Positions 25,776 through 34,490 of a stretch of DNA of 38,220 nucleotides are shown one piece after another. Where the stretch lies: the NCBI GenBank assembly GCA_029262815.1, contig JAJCYS010000043.1, positions 1-38,220 of the forward strand, given 5' to 3'. How positions within the stretch are numbered: the stretch's first letter is position 1; every line of letters starts with the position of its first letter. This DNA is from Deltaproteobacteria bacterium (GTDB lineage: Bacteria; Bdellovibrionota; JAJCYS01). Made by a program: the position numbers and the translations under genes. The notes under the pieces are model-generated. The model was not told the origin of the DNA, ran no database searches, and saw only the letters and a list, made by a program, of their open reading frames with translations.

Positions 25776-27002
25776 TTACTGTTTAAGATTTTGGTTCAAT
25801 ATCTTAACTATCTTCAATGCTTCTCGAAGATTCAAATAACGAGAGGCCTTAAATTCATAAGTTTGTAATAAATGTTGATTCAGTTTGGGGTGATTAAGTC
25901 GAACATTCGTAGATGTCAGCTGTACATATCGATTCTTTCCTTTGAAATTCAAATATCGTCCATGAAAACCGATGTCTGATCCCCCAATAACTGATTCAGT
26001 ATAGTGTGCTGATACTTCATGAATGAATTCAAGAAAATCTATAAAATATACCCAATCAAAAGAACTAAATTTATATGCATGCTCAATAAGCATAAATGTT
26101 TTTATCTCATCAACTTTTGGTCCAAATTTGCCAGATATTAATTTTAAATGAGCTAAGTCAGATTGAAATTCGAAATTTAGAAATTCAACTGGATTTTTTA
26201 GTAATTTAACTCGATTTTTTTTGAATGTTTGTTGAAATTTATTTTTATGGCGAATTTTTGAAACAAACATTTCAAGCAGTAAGTTTAAGTCCCAGTAATA
26301 CCACTGAAATCCATGCGTTAATTCGTGTACCAGAGATTCTATAATCTGGGGATTGATAATATCTTTCTGAAGGTTAATTGTCGGGCGACCGTCCCTATTT
26401 GTAAATGAAGCGATATGGTTAAATGTCTGAGTCAAAACAATACGTTTCATTTCATCCGTACGTACTTCTGAATCCAAATTTTGAAATTCATCGCAAAATA
26501 ATTCTTCACAAGATTTCCAAAGAATTGGGATCCCTAGTTCACGAACTTGAGTAATCAATTTAGATAATTCTTGATGACCTGGGTATGCCAGTACACTCTC
26601 AATTGTTGAGCTTTGATCCTGGTAGTAAGATTGACGAATTAACTTTAAACTCGAAATTCCCTTCTTTAACTCACTGCCATAAGCATTCTTTCCTAGCACA
26701 TGAAGTAAAAGGTCAATGGATCTTACAGTAAGTAAAGCAGGAATCCCTCTCTCAATCTCAGATTCAAGATAGGGTGTAAAATTCTTTCGTATCTTTTTAG
26801 CAGCCAATTTAGTAAGCGGTTGGTTTTCACTGATCAGAAGCTCGATAGCTTGATCCGGAGAGTAATTGTACTCTTGAATCAATTGCCTATATATATCAGC
26901 ACACGTCTGTGCAGCTAAACCAGACAACGGCACACCAGGTAAACCGATACAGAACAAGGTTTTTATAAAAATAAGCAATCGCAAAGGACGGTATACTATC
27001 AA
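25776..27002 (-). CDS. secreted zincin-type metallopeptidase candidate (408 aa)
   Basis: A hydrophobic N-terminus (LLIFIKTLFCIGLPGVPLSGLA) suggests export. The zinc motif HELTH sits at 226-230 within an amphipathic helix (IESLVHELTHGFQWYYW). About 100 residues on, FLEFIHEVSAHYTES (322-336) supplies acidic and histidine residues that could give the third ligand, as in gluzincins. The first 200 residues are helical, with four cysteines. I do not recognise a specific family. There is no ATG near the N-terminus: TTG at 27002 follows an in-frame stop closely and has no ribosome site, so the true start (another TTG a few codons in) is uncertain. This gene and its neighbour are visibly more AT-rich than guaB or nuo. 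Confidence 0.7.
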   Translation of the reverse strand: MIVYRPLRLLIFIKTLFCIGLPGVPLSGLAAQTCADIYRQLIQEYNYSPDQAIELLISENQPLTKLAAKKIRKNFTPYLESEIERGIPALLTVRSIDLLLHVLGKNAYGSELKKGISSLKLIRQSYYQDQSSTIESVLAYPGHQELSKLITQVRELGIPILWKSCEELFCDEFQNLDSEVRTDEMKRIVLTQTFNHIASFTNRDGRPTINLQKDIINPQIIESLVHELTHGFQWYYWDLNLLLEMFVSKIRHKNKFQQTFKKNRVKLLKNPVEFLNFEFQSDLAHLKLISGKFGPKVDEIKTFMLIEHAYKFSSFDWVYFIDFLEFIHEVSAHYTESVIGGSDIGFHGRYLNFKGKNRYVQLTSTNVRLNHPKLNQHLLQTYEFKASRYLNLREALKIVKILNQNLKQ

Positions 27003-27043
27003 ATCTAATTACATATGCAACAAATTATGAGAACTTGAAGATC

Positions 27044-27083
27044 AAAAAAAACGCCTCAGAACCTAAGTTCTGAGGCGTTTTTT
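27044..27083 (-). terminator. intrinsic terminator of the cold-shock gene (bidirectional)
   Basis: ACGCCTCAGAAC pairs perfectly with GTTCTGAGGCGT around a 4-base CTAA loop, flanked by an A run on one side and a T run on the other. It lies 20 bases past the csp stop codon on the minus strand and isolates csp from the zincin gene. Confidence 0.92.
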
Positions 27084-27102
27084 ACTGAATTTGTAAGTGG
27101 TA

Positions 27103-27309
27103 TTAGCTTACTAGTTTCAGGTCTACCGCTGATTGCTTGCCTTTGTTAGCAGCAACTTCATAGCTGACTTTTTGACCTTCGTTTAGTTGGCCAATGCCTG
27201 ATGCTTCTAGAGCTGTAATGTGAACGAACACATCTTTGCTACCATCATCAGGTGCGATAAATCCATATCCTTTTGTAGCGTTAAACCACTTTACTGTACC
27301 TTGTGCCAT
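27103..27309 (-). CDS. cold-shock protein, CspA family
   Basis: A 68-residue single cold-shock domain that binds single-stranded RNA/DNA and acts as an RNA chaperone. RNP1 (KGYGFI) and RNP2 (VFVHI) are both intact, along with the N-terminal GTVKWFN and C-terminal [15 protein letters not shown] lies at good spacing before the ATG. The long gap upstream (up to 343 bases shared with the divergent soxA-like gene) suits the long structured 5' leaders of cold-shock mRNAs. Single-gene unit bounded by a strong terminator. Confidence 0.96.
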   Translation of the reverse strand: MAQGTVKWFNATKGYGFIAPDDGSKDVFVHITALEASGIGQLNEGQKVSYEVAANKGKQSAVDLKLVS

Positions 27310-27652
27310 CGGAAATCTCCTTGTCTGGCGTTATTAACTATAGCGGGGCCTGTGCCATACATGCCAAGCTATTTTTAAGAGTCGTACTCGTATTAGGTAA
27401 CTCTTAAATGGTAATGCGTTGATCTTCGTTAAGGAGACTTACCTCGATTTACACCAAGGCGCTGACCCGTTTTCACAGGCGCAGCTAAGCATTAGCAAGA
27501 GTAACTACGAAACTCTGGAAGTAAGGTAACGCACTAAATCCAGAAGTTCAACCCCTAAATCACAACTTAAATGGGTTATTAACGCAATATAATCCGTGTT
27601 TTGTTGGAATAACAAGCTGTTAAATACCTGTTTAAAATGATAAAAATAGCTT
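27310..27652. promoter_or_regulatory. divergent gap: csp leader hairpin and flavoenzyme promoter
   Basis: 343 bases without a gene. TTTAAGAGT at 27374-27382 pairs with ACTCTTAAA at 27400-27408 (9 bp, 17-base loop), 65 bases upstream of the csp start; in the csp mRNA this could be a temperature-responsive leader structure. A perfect -10 box TATAAT at 27588-27593 points toward the plus-strand flavoenzyme, 60 bases before its ATG, but its -35 is weak. No small gene seen. Confidence 0.45.
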
Positions 27653-28831
27653 ATGAGCAACGTTTACGACGTCATAGTCATCGGAATTGGCGGTATGGGC
27701 TCTGCAGTGTGTCAGTATGCCTCACAGGCTGGATTACGGGTCCTTGGGCTTGAACAATTTAAAATCGGCCATCCTTATGGCAGCTCCCATGGCCAAACTC
27801 GGGCTATTCGAAAAGCCTATTTTGAAAAACCAGATTATGTTCCTTTGTGCAATCGAGCCATCGAGTTATGGCAAAACATCGAAGCCCAGAGCCAAAAGCA
27901 GCTCCTGAACCTCTGTGGCGTTGCCATGTATCTACCTCATGCTGAGGGCAAGATCAAAGATGGCCTACTGCAAAGTGCATCACAATATAACATCCCCATC
28001 GAATCTTTAACCATTCAAGAAGCTTCAAAAAGATGGCCATTATTTCATGCTGAAGACAATTCTGAGATTTTTCACGAACCCGAGGCTGGATACTTACACG
28101 TCGAATCATGTGTGCGCACAATGTCAAAATTGGCAAAATCCAAGGGAGCGCACCTTCTAGAAAACACTGCTGTCACAGACTGGCAGAGCAATAACAACAG
28201 CGTGTTTGTAAAAACTAAATTAAACACTTACACAGCAAAATATCTGGTAATCACAGGTGGCGCTTGGAACACTGAACTTCTAAAATCCTTAAACCTCAGA
28301 CTCTCCGTTCACGAAGTCTTAACAGGATGGTACCCACCGCAAAAACATATTATGTTGGGACATGACGCGGCACCCGTATGGCTGACAGAACTAGATAACG
28401 AAATTTATTATGGATTTCCGATGTTAGATCCAAGAGGCATGAAAATTGCCAAGCATACCCCAGGAAAACGCATTTCAAATTTAAGTCACATCACTAGAAC
28501 ACATTCGGAATCAGAAGAGATTGAATTGGGTCGACATGCTTCACGCTTTATCCCTACCCTTTCCTATATCCCTACTGAAACACAAACGTGTCTCTATACG
28601 ATGACGCCAGATGAAGACTTTATTGTTGATCGATTTCCAAACACAGAACACGTTATCTTTGCAGCTGGATTTTCAGGTCATGGATTCAAATTTGCGCCTG
28701 TCATGGGTGAGCACATCACAGCTCTCATTACGCAGTCTGCTCAACAGGTTGACTGTTCATTCCTAAAGCTGAGGAAGTCCGTTGTCAGAGAACAATCAAA
28801 AACACACGTATTGCCGTCACCTTCAGTCTAA
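27653..28831 (+). CDS. FAD-dependent amine oxidase of the monomeric sarcosine oxidase / N-methyltryptophan oxidase family
   Basis: Oxidises a secondary amine such as sarcosine or an N-methyl amino acid with oxygen, giving formaldehyde and H2O2, if the family function holds. Residues 7-16 carry the FAD-binding GIGGMG. GSSHGQTRAIRKAYFE near 43-58 is the family signature. Cys313 in QTCLYTMTPDEDFIVD corresponds to the cysteine that binds FAD covalently, and GFSGHGFKFAPVMGE follows. At 392 residues it is full length. No ribosome site stands out before the ATG at 27653. It is alone on the plus strand; exact substrate cannot be told. Confidence 0.9.
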   Translation: MSNVYDVIVIGIGGMGSAVCQYASQAGLRVLGLEQFKIGHPYGSSHGQTRAIRKAYFEKPDYVPLCNRAIELWQNIEAQSQKQLLNLCGVAMYLPHAEGKIKDGLLQSASQYNIPIESLTIQEASKRWPLFHAEDNSEIFHEPEAGYLHVESCVRTMSKLAKSKGAHLLENTAVTDWQSNNNSVFVKTKLNTYTAKYLVITGGAWNTELLKSLNLRLSVHEVLTGWYPPQKHIMLGHDAAPVWLTELDNEIYYGFPMLDPRGMKIAKHTPGKRISNLSHITRTHSESEEIELGRHASRFIPTLSYIPTETQTCLYTMTPDEDFIVDRFPNTEHVIFAAGFSGHGFKFAPVMGEHITALITQSAQQVDCSFLKLRKSVVREQSKTHVLPSPSV

Positions 28832-28837
28832 AGCAGT

Positions 28838-29323
28838 TTAAGTTCCGTCCGACGAAATCCGAGATGCCACACGTATACTGCCGTTAAGTCGCCAGTAATA
28901 ATAAATGTAGCCTAAGGTAAGAAATAGTAAATCAAATTGGGAACCATCTTTAGGCACTTCAACACCAAACACGGGTTCAGCTGAAGCATAAAATGCAAAT
29001 TCAATCGGAATTAAAATTGCCAGCATCTGAATGGTCACTGGAAATGCAATGCACATGAATCGCTGAACAAAATGTTCGTTGTCACCGGCTTTGTTTGTTT
29101 TATAACAGAGCAAAATACCGAATAGCGTAAACAATAAAACAGTTACATCTTGTGCAGTATCCCAATGATTCACGGTCTCGTAAACCCAGTCAAAAACTAT
29201 GGCAGACTTAGATGCATATTCAGATAGCAAAAAGAGAAGTAAATAAATACAAGTTTCCCGTTCAGACACTGTTCTCTTATTAAATTTTTGAGCCAGTATA
29301 CGGTCTCGGATGATGTGTATCAT
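28838..29323 (-). CDS. membrane protein of unknown function (161 aa)
   Basis: Four hydrophobic segments: TCIYLLLFLLSEYA, VTVLLFTLFGILLCY, CIAFPVTIQMLAILIPIEFAFYA and FLTLGYIYYYW. The ATG at 29323 has an excellent AAGGAG upstream, which lies just past the preceding stop; a longer reading frame beginning at 29368 would overlap that gene and is not needed. The gap to the DUF2157-like gene is 5 bases, so it is the third gene of that operon. No family recognised. It converges on the flavoenzyme gene with 6 bases between. Confidence 0.8.
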   Translation of the reverse strand: MIHIIRDRILAQKFNKRTVSERETCIYLLLFLLSEYASKSAIVFDWVYETVNHWDTAQDVTVLLFTLFGILLCYKTNKAGDNEHFVQRFMCIAFPVTIQMLAILIPIEFAFYASAEPVFGVEVPKDGSQFDLLFLTLGYIYYYWRLNGSIRVASRISSDGT

Positions 29324-29328
29324 ATAAG

Positions 29329-30381
29329 TTACTCCTTGTGAGTACCGGGTCGTTGACCTAAATGCCATATTCGTTCTGCTTTAGACCCAATGATCCAAAG
29401 GCTTATCCCTAGAATAGCAAAAAATAATGATTTATGAATGGCGTCCCAAAAATACTCAAAATATCGAGTGTAGAAATTGATAAACAAAAATGTAATCCCA
29501 AACCCACGAGATATATCGACATCGAATTTAACTCCGTGAACAACTGTACCTATCGCAACCAATCCAAAGAGTATTGCCCAATGAACTAATTCAAACTGCT
29601 TGGCTTGGTACCAATTTCCAATTTCCCCGTAGTTACCATATATAGATAGTAACCACAATGCGGTAAATAGATATAAGTATCCAATAACAACAGTTATCTT
29701 ATATAACTCTTGCAATCTAACGTAAGAAGAAAAAACAAATCCAACAGCAGTCAGAACAAATCCAAATAGTACAAACCGAAGAGGAAAGTTCATCCCCAAG
29801 TAGTATGCCCCCCAACCTGACTGATAAGCTGTTTCAGAGGCAAACCAACTGCCGAGTGATAGAAGTGCAAAAATCCAAATTAATTTGGATCTAAATAGAA
29901 AACCCAAACATGCATAAATCAGAAAAGACAACAGCACCAGCAATGAAAAATGTCCACTGCCCGTGTCAATTGCCTTACCTAAGAAAAAAACAGCTCCTGC
30001 TGTCGACATCACGCCTAAAAACAAAATAGCTTCATTGCTATAAATACGTTCAGAGACCTTTCTACGACGGAAAATCCCAAATGCATAGAGCGCAGCCGAG
30101 AGCACACCTAAGGAAACACATTTGACGATGTCTGGTGTGTTGAATACTTTTTTGATAAGCCTCACTAGCGCTTCATCAAATAACAACGCATTTGCAGAAA
30201 GAATCAGACAAAATATAGCCATCCAGAATGTATATTTTGCAAGACGCCCCCAGTTAAAGCTCATAACAGTGTGGCTAGAAATCAGCTCTTGAGCCTTTTC
30301 AGACGAAATCAAACCAGAGGTTTGCCATTCTGATATTGCTTTTTTCAAAGCGGTACCCACACGTTTTGTAACTGTGAACAT
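29329..30381 (-). CDS. DUF2157-like polytopic membrane protein (350 aa)
   Basis: The cytosolic N-terminus (ISEWQTSGLISSEKAQELISSH) followed by about ten hydrophobic segments matches the layout of DUF2157 proteins, where a short W...G.I....A..L helix precedes the membrane part. LFLGVMSTAGAVFFLGKAI also fits that family. Role unknown. GGAG lies 6 bases before the ATG at 30381. The YdcZ-like gene ends 11 bases upstream and a small membrane-protein gene starts 5 bases downstream, so the three likely form one operon. Confidence 0.75.
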   Translation of the reverse strand: MFTVTKRVGTALKKAISEWQTSGLISSEKAQELISSHTVMSFNWGRLAKYTFWMAIFCLILSANALLFDEALVRLIKKVFNTPDIVKCVSLGVLSAALYAFGIFRRRKVSERIYSNEAILFLGVMSTAGAVFFLGKAIDTGSGHFSLLVLLSFLIYACLGFLFRSKLIWIFALLSLGSWFASETAYQSGWGAYYLGMNFPLRFVLFGFVLTAVGFVFSSYVRLQELYKITVVIGYLYLFTALWLLSIYGNYGEIGNWYQAKQFELVHWAILFGLVAIGTVVHGVKFDVDISRGFGITFLFINFYTRYFEYFWDAIHKSLFFAILGISLWIIGSKAERIWHLGQRPGTHKE

Positions 30382-30392
30382 CTATTTCTCCG

Positions 30393-30833
30393 TCAATTGA
30401 TTTGAATTAGCATTACGCCTGCCAAAAGAAGCACACAACCTAAGGCTTTGGTCATTGTTAATGAGCTTTGAGAAAATCCCATAAGACCATAATGATCTAG
30501 CATGACAGAGGCAAGCATTTGTCCAATAATGACCACAGCTACAAGCGTTATCGCTCCTAATTTGGGTGCAGATATTGTAACAACCGCTACAAAGAATGCA
30601 CCGCACACACCACCTAACCAAGCCCACCAAGGTGCTGAAGTCATATTTTGCCAGCTTGGCAATGGGAGTCTCATGCAAATTGTAAATAGAATCAACGTTG
30701 CAGTACCGACTCCAAAAGAAAGCAGTGATGCAACATAAGAGCCCCCCACGGGTTTAGCAAGTACGGAGTTGAGCCCAGCTTGCATGGGAAGTACCATACC
30801 GCCCATCAGTGCTATCAAAAAATACAACCACAT
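30393..30833 (-). CDS. YdcZ/DUF606-family DMT transporter (146 aa)
   Basis: Short member of the drug/metabolite transporter superfamily, half the length of EamA permeases, expected to work as a dimer. Five hydrophobic segments are visible. Signatures: GGMVLPMQAGLNSVLAKPVG at 11-30, a WWAWLGGVCGAFFV block, and ITLVAVVIIGQMLASVMLDHYGLMGF. The last is characteristic of this family. AGAGGAG precedes the ATG at 30833. First gene of the operon with the DUF2157-like and 161-aa membrane proteins. Substrate unknown. Confidence 0.9.
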   Translation of the reverse strand: MWLYFLIALMGGMVLPMQAGLNSVLAKPVGGSYVASLLSFGVGTATLILFTICMRLPLPSWQNMTSAPWWAWLGGVCGAFFVAVVTISAPKLGAITLVAVVIIGQMLASVMLDHYGLMGFSQSSLTMTKALGCVLLLAGVMLIQIN

Positions 30834-30904
30834 TTTTACGCTCCTCTAACTTTCTCAAACAGACTTAAACTTAGACCTATCGTGTTTTTAGGCTTCTTGT
30901 ACTT

Positions 30905-30932
30905 AGTATACTCTTTTTAAATTTAATTCGAA
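30905..30932 (-). promoter_or_regulatory. possible promoter of the YdcZ-like operon
   Basis: On the minus strand TATACT (30905-30910) is a near-consensus -10 box. The best -35 at 16 bases is a weak TTCGAA (30927-30932), inside the 3' end of the upstream gene, with an A/T-rich spacer. It would start transcription about 65 bases before the YdcZ-like ATG. Confidence 0.4.
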
Positions 30933-32017
30933 TTTTTGCTACGGCCAATCTGCAGAAGTGTCCTTAGGCTTGGTACCAGTTTAATTTCAGGCAGAAGATG
31001 ATGGATTTGTGGATGAATCCCATTATTGACAAAATGCGCTCTTACTTGGACTAGTAATTCTTGTTTTGTGTTTTCCGAAGCAAATAATATACTTGCATGC
31101 ACCCCAAATAACTTTTGGACCACAGAATGAGAGACTGTGTTCGACTGTATTGCATTTTGCATGATTGGATAAATTTGCTCATACTGTTTCCAATTTTGTG
31201 TTTTTGTCCAATATACAAGTTCTCTATTTGTTAATAAAAAGACAAAATAATCCCCTAAAGCATCGCTATAAAGAGTTGAGTTAAATACCATTTGAATCCA
31301 TCGTATTAAACCAACCTGAATATGTTCATTTTGGTAAAAGTAGTTAACCAAAGCAGTATCCGCAACCTTGTAAAATAGAGGAGACAGCAATTCACCACCG
31401 CGTGACAGATCCAAGAAAAATTCAAACCGTTCTTTATCAATAATGATGCCCGATTCCAATCCTCTTTGATAAAGTGTAAGTGCGTCAGTGTGTTCTTGAT
31501 ATAAAGTCAATCTTTGATATTTAATAAGCAATTCTCCCCAAAAAGAAAAATGATACGCGATCTCATTCTTTTGAATTTGATTCGATGATTTTAATTCATG
31601 CCATACGGAACTCTTTGATTCAATCATTAGTGGATCACGTATTTCAGAAATAAAAAAAGGATCTGTTCGCGCATAACTATTTAAAACGTTTTTCATAAAT
31701 GGAGCAATCGACTTTAATAAAGTAATTGGAAATGAGGAAAGTAATAGAGACATACGTGCTAAACGATCAGCTTGACCGAGTGTTTTCAGAGAATTCGGCC
31801 ATGCTTCCATAATGATATTGGCAGTTAAAATAACCTTCGATTTAATTTCTGGAAATTGCTTAATATCCTTTTTCAGTTGCGTTAACAACTGACCAAGAAA
31901 TTCAAGATCAGAAACAGGGTTAAGCATATTTTCAATATGCTTTTCGCAATCGTCAGAATAGGAATGAAATGGAAAAAGACAAATAAGAGTAAGTAGAAAA
32001 AGGCGAAATATATTCAC
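30923..32017 (-). CDS. secreted, mostly helical protein of unknown function (364 aa)
   Basis: A signal peptide is clear (NIFRLFLLTLICLFPFHSYS-D). The mature protein has a single early cysteine and then reads as a run of helices, with repeated aromatic/leucine patterns reminiscent of an alpha-solenoid, though I cannot define a repeat unit. No catalytic motif. It starts with GTG at 32017, 7 bases after the stop of the transglutaminase-like/TPR gene, so the two are co-transcribed and may work together outside the inner membrane. AT-rich like its neighbour. Confidence 0.75.
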   Translation of the reverse strand: MNIFRLFLLTLICLFPFHSYSDDCEKHIENMLNPVSDLEFLGQLLTQLKKDIKQFPEIKSKVILTANIIMEAWPNSLKTLGQADRLARMSLLLSSFPITLLKSIAPFMKNVLNSYARTDPFFISEIRDPLMIESKSSVWHELKSSNQIQKNEIAYHFSFWGELLIKYQRLTLYQEHTDALTLYQRGLESGIIIDKERFEFFLDLSRGGELLSPLFYKVADTALVNYFYQNEHIQVGLIRWIQMVFNSTLYSDALGDYFVFLLTNRELVYWTKTQNWKQYEQIYPIMQNAIQSNTVSHSVVQKLFGVHASILFASENTKQELLVQVRAHFVNNGIHPQIHHLLPEIKLVPSLRTLLQIGRSKNSN

Positions 32018-32024
32018 GCACCCA

Positions 32025-33494
32025 TTATAAAGTACTTTTAATTGATCTTGATTTTTGTATTGGTTTCATTTTTTCAACCTTAGCACTGCTTACAAATGAA
32101 CCAAATGTTTTCAAATAGATACCAAACGTACCCGCTCCACCCGTCAAAACAAATTCTGATAACACGGGTCCAGTAATTTTGTAAATAGCACAAAGTTTCA
32201 TCTCAGTCCTTTTTTGAGGATCTAGCGTGTAAAATAAATCACATCCTTCGTACTTACCTTCACGATATGCACTACCCTTCATGGACTGGGTGGTCTTTAG
32301 TCTCATCTTTGCAAGAAGTTCTTGTTTGCTAATTTTTTTAGCATAGGTCTGAAAATTAACATTGATATTGGGTTGAATTCTCTCTTTTTCTTTTTTCTGA
32401 AGTAGGTATAACAGCCCGTTACGACTTCTCAGTCGAAAGTTTTTTGGTTCTACCTGATAGCTCAGTTTATATCCTTTCAAATAATATATTTCACGTCCCG
32501 AAAAACCAGGTTTTTGCTTCAACCGATGATACGCAATAAATGCATTACCAAACGCCGTTGGAGAACCACACCAATATGCGTTTGAGAACGCTGTGAATGC
32601 TTTTCTATATTGCTTGGTGTTGAGATAGACAACGCCTAAATTATTTTGAGTTGTTCCATAATTAGGTCGTCGCTTTAAAACTTCTAAGAATTTCGATTCA
32701 GCTTTTTTGAACTGCCCCATACGTAATAGGATGGCCCCATGGTTATTCCAACTTTCGATATTCTTGGGTTGCAACTTCTGAGCTCTCAAACTCATATTTA
32801 ACGCTTTATCGAATTCCCGAGATTTGAACAAATAATGCATGCTCAGATTATTATAAATGGACCCTAAGATTGCATCAGACTGTTTTAAGGTGACCAGATA
32901 ATAACCTTCTGAAACATGTTGCTGCTCTATGCTATAGCGTTTCATATAATATGAATTCTTTCGAATTCGACCTTGCTCAAGTGTTTCTATATTAAAACGA
33001 GTTTTACCATCATCGTATCGTACAAACACATGCTCAGGGGCAACCACAGGATAAAGCGGTAGTTTGAAATGTTCAGCAATAACTAAATACAATGAAGATA
33101 AACTGACGCAAAACCCATATTTAGATTCGAGCAATCCAGGTAGTAACAAATGATTAAATTGTATGAGATCGGAATTCTTTGCATCTAAAATCGTTTTGAG
33201 TGTTTTAGTCAATGCGTCGGCCTTAACCTTAAACCCTCGTTCTTGATAAAGATACTTAGAGATGGCTGCTACTTTTTCTCGAGGGGTCGTTGCTTTCGCT
33301 AATTTGGGTTTTAATTCTATTAAAATCTGACGGATTGACGCGTTACTTTTGCCACGGTGGACTGTACCACCTACTTCTTTGGAGATTTTCAAAATTTTAT
33401 CATATAACGACGTCTTCTCCTGAGGCGCTGCTACTCCAGCTTGGCATGTCAGTAGAAATCCAAAACACAACAGTACAGTTCGATGGTCATACAC
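32025..33494 (-). CDS. secreted transglutaminase-like (SirB1-type) protein with TPR repeats (489 aa)
   Basis: The GTG start at 33494 follows AAGGGG. The signal peptide is VLLCFGFLLTCQAGVAA. Residues 60-175 form a SirB1/transglutaminase-like domain: a helical lead-in, then GFCVSLSSLYLVIAE with Cys129, PVVAPEHVFVRY with His155 and FNIETLEQGR with Asn168, in the order Cys-His-polar of that fold. Three TPR-like repeats lie at about 215-310 (e.g. NNHGAILLRMGQFKKAESKFLEVL). The C-terminal 170 residues are basic and unassigned. Activity (peptidase, crosslinking or none) cannot be told. It sits 14 bases after the ferredoxin gene, in one run with the MBL hydrolase. Confidence 0.82.
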   Translation of the reverse strand: MYDHRTVLLCFGFLLTCQAGVAAPQEKTSLYDKILKISKEVGGTVHRGKSNASIRQILIELKPKLAKATTPREKVAAISKYLYQERGFKVKADALTKTLKTILDAKNSDLIQFNHLLLPGLLESKYGFCVSLSSLYLVIAEHFKLPLYPVVAPEHVFVRYDDGKTRFNIETLEQGRIRKNSYYMKRYSIEQQHVSEGYYLVTLKQSDAILGSIYNNLSMHYLFKSREFDKALNMSLRAQKLQPKNIESWNNHGAILLRMGQFKKAESKFLEVLKRRPNYGTTQNNLGVVYLNTKQYRKAFTAFSNAYWCGSPTAFGNAFIAYHRLKQKPGFSGREIYYLKGYKLSYQVEPKNFRLRSRNGLLYLLQKKEKERIQPNINVNFQTYAKKISKQELLAKMRLKTTQSMKGSAYREGKYEGCDLFYTLDPQKRTEMKLCAIYKITGPVLSEFVLTGGAGTFGIYLKTFGSFVSSAKVEKMKPIQKSRSIKSTL

Positions 33495-33507
33495 AACGAT
33501 TAGCCCC

Positions 33508-33843
33508 TTATTTCAATGTCTTACTGCCCATGTCTTGTAACTTTGCATTACCATGTTCCGAAATATCGATGGTCATATCACCCGTACACTGAAGTTGGCA
33601 ACTCAGACGCTCACGCGTAATATGAAACACATTACCTAGCAGTTGTTGCTCCTCAAATGTCATCTCGGTTGCATGTTTTTCGCCATCAATAACTTTGATA
33701 ATACATGTTCGACAACTTGCCACACCACCACATGTACTTTTGATACACACACCTTGTCGTTTTGCAGCATGAAGAAAAGACTCCCCTTCCTGCACATCGA
33801 TAACTTGATTCTGCGGCAGAAGGGTAACTTTGACGGTTTTCAT
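33508..33843 (-). CDS. [2Fe-2S] ferredoxin
   Basis: Small electron carrier of the adrenodoxin/plant-type fold, 111 residues. The cluster ligands are likely Cys38, Cys44 and Cys47 (C-x5-C-x2-C in STCGGVASCRTC) with Cys82 (RLSCQ); Cys33 and Cys86 are extra. The start overlaps the MBL gene stop (ATGA, 4 bases), so the two are translationally coupled. The divergent nuo operon is close by, but nothing shows a direct electron-transfer partner. Confidence 0.9.
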   Translation of the reverse strand: MKTVKVTLLPQNQVIDVQEGESFLHAAKRQGVCIKSTCGGVASCRTCIIKVIDGEKHATEMTFEEQQLLGNVFHITRERLSCQLQCTGDMTIDISEHGNAKLQDMGSKTLK

Positions 33844-34490
33844 CCATGCGTCTCCGAAACAAACGGGTTATGTTTTTTTTCATCCCCTATAGTTGTTGAA
33901 ATACCATGTCCGGAGTACACAATGGTGTCATTTGGCAGCGTATAAAGTTTATGCCTAATATTGTCTCTGAGGGTTTCAAAACTTCCCCCCGGCAAATCAG
34001 TACGACCCACTCCCCGATTGAAAATTACATCTCCGACAAATACGAGGCCAGCTTGGGCTACATACAACGAGCAACTCCCTTGGCTGTGACCCGGTGTTTC
34101 AAATACATGAAACGAAAACGAATCACTTAAAGTCAGTACATCGCCCTCTTTAATATAAGCATCGATACGTGGCGGTTTAGCCCCTGAGATACCGAACATC
34201 TCCCCAATCTCTTCGCACCGATTGACCAGATGTTCATCATATTCATGGACCCAAAATGGACATGCACAGGTTTCTTGAAAGTACGCAGCCATATAAATAT
34301 GGTCAATATGGCCGTGCGTGGCAATAACAGCCTTAACAGACAACCTTTCATCTTGGATAATGGCTGAAATTTGAGCTTCTTGACCTCCAGGATCAATAAT
34401 GTAGGCTGCCCGTGTATCGCTATCCCAAACAAGGTAGCCATTCTCTAGTAAAGGAGGTGAGATAAAGGATCTGACTTCTAACTTTGCCAT
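33840..34490 (-). CDS. metallo-beta-lactamase-fold hydrolase (glyoxalase II / YcbL-like)
   Basis: Cytosolic thioester-hydrolase-type enzyme of 216 residues. The metal ligands are all visible: HGHIDH (His59, His61, Asp63, His64), His135 in TPGHSQGS, Asp154 in VGDVIF and His195 in YSGHG. GVGRTDLPGG is typical of the YcbL/type II glyoxalase subgroup. It lacks the C-terminal substrate domain of classic glyoxalase II, so substrate choice is open. First gene of a minus-strand run with the ferredoxin; divergent from nuoB. Confidence 0.9.
   Translation of the reverse strand: MAKLEVRSFISPPLLENGYLVWDSDTRAAYIIDPGGQEAQISAIIQDERLSVKAVIATHGHIDHIYMAAYFQETCACPFWVHEYDEHLVNRCEEIGEMFGISGAKPPRIDAYIKEGDVLTLSDSFSFHVFETPGHSQGSCSLYVAQAGLVFVGDVIFNRGVGRTDLPGGSFETLRDNIRHKLYTLPNDTIVYSGHGISTTIGDEKKHNPFVSETHG

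Noticed and set aside
29324..29368. Longer N-terminus for the 161-aa membrane protein
   Set aside because: It would overlap the previous gene, and AAGGAG points to the ATG at 29323.
30382..30678. A 98-codon frame inside the YdcZ-like gene
   Set aside because: It lies in another frame of a gene with clear family signatures and good ribosome site; it shows no domain of its own.
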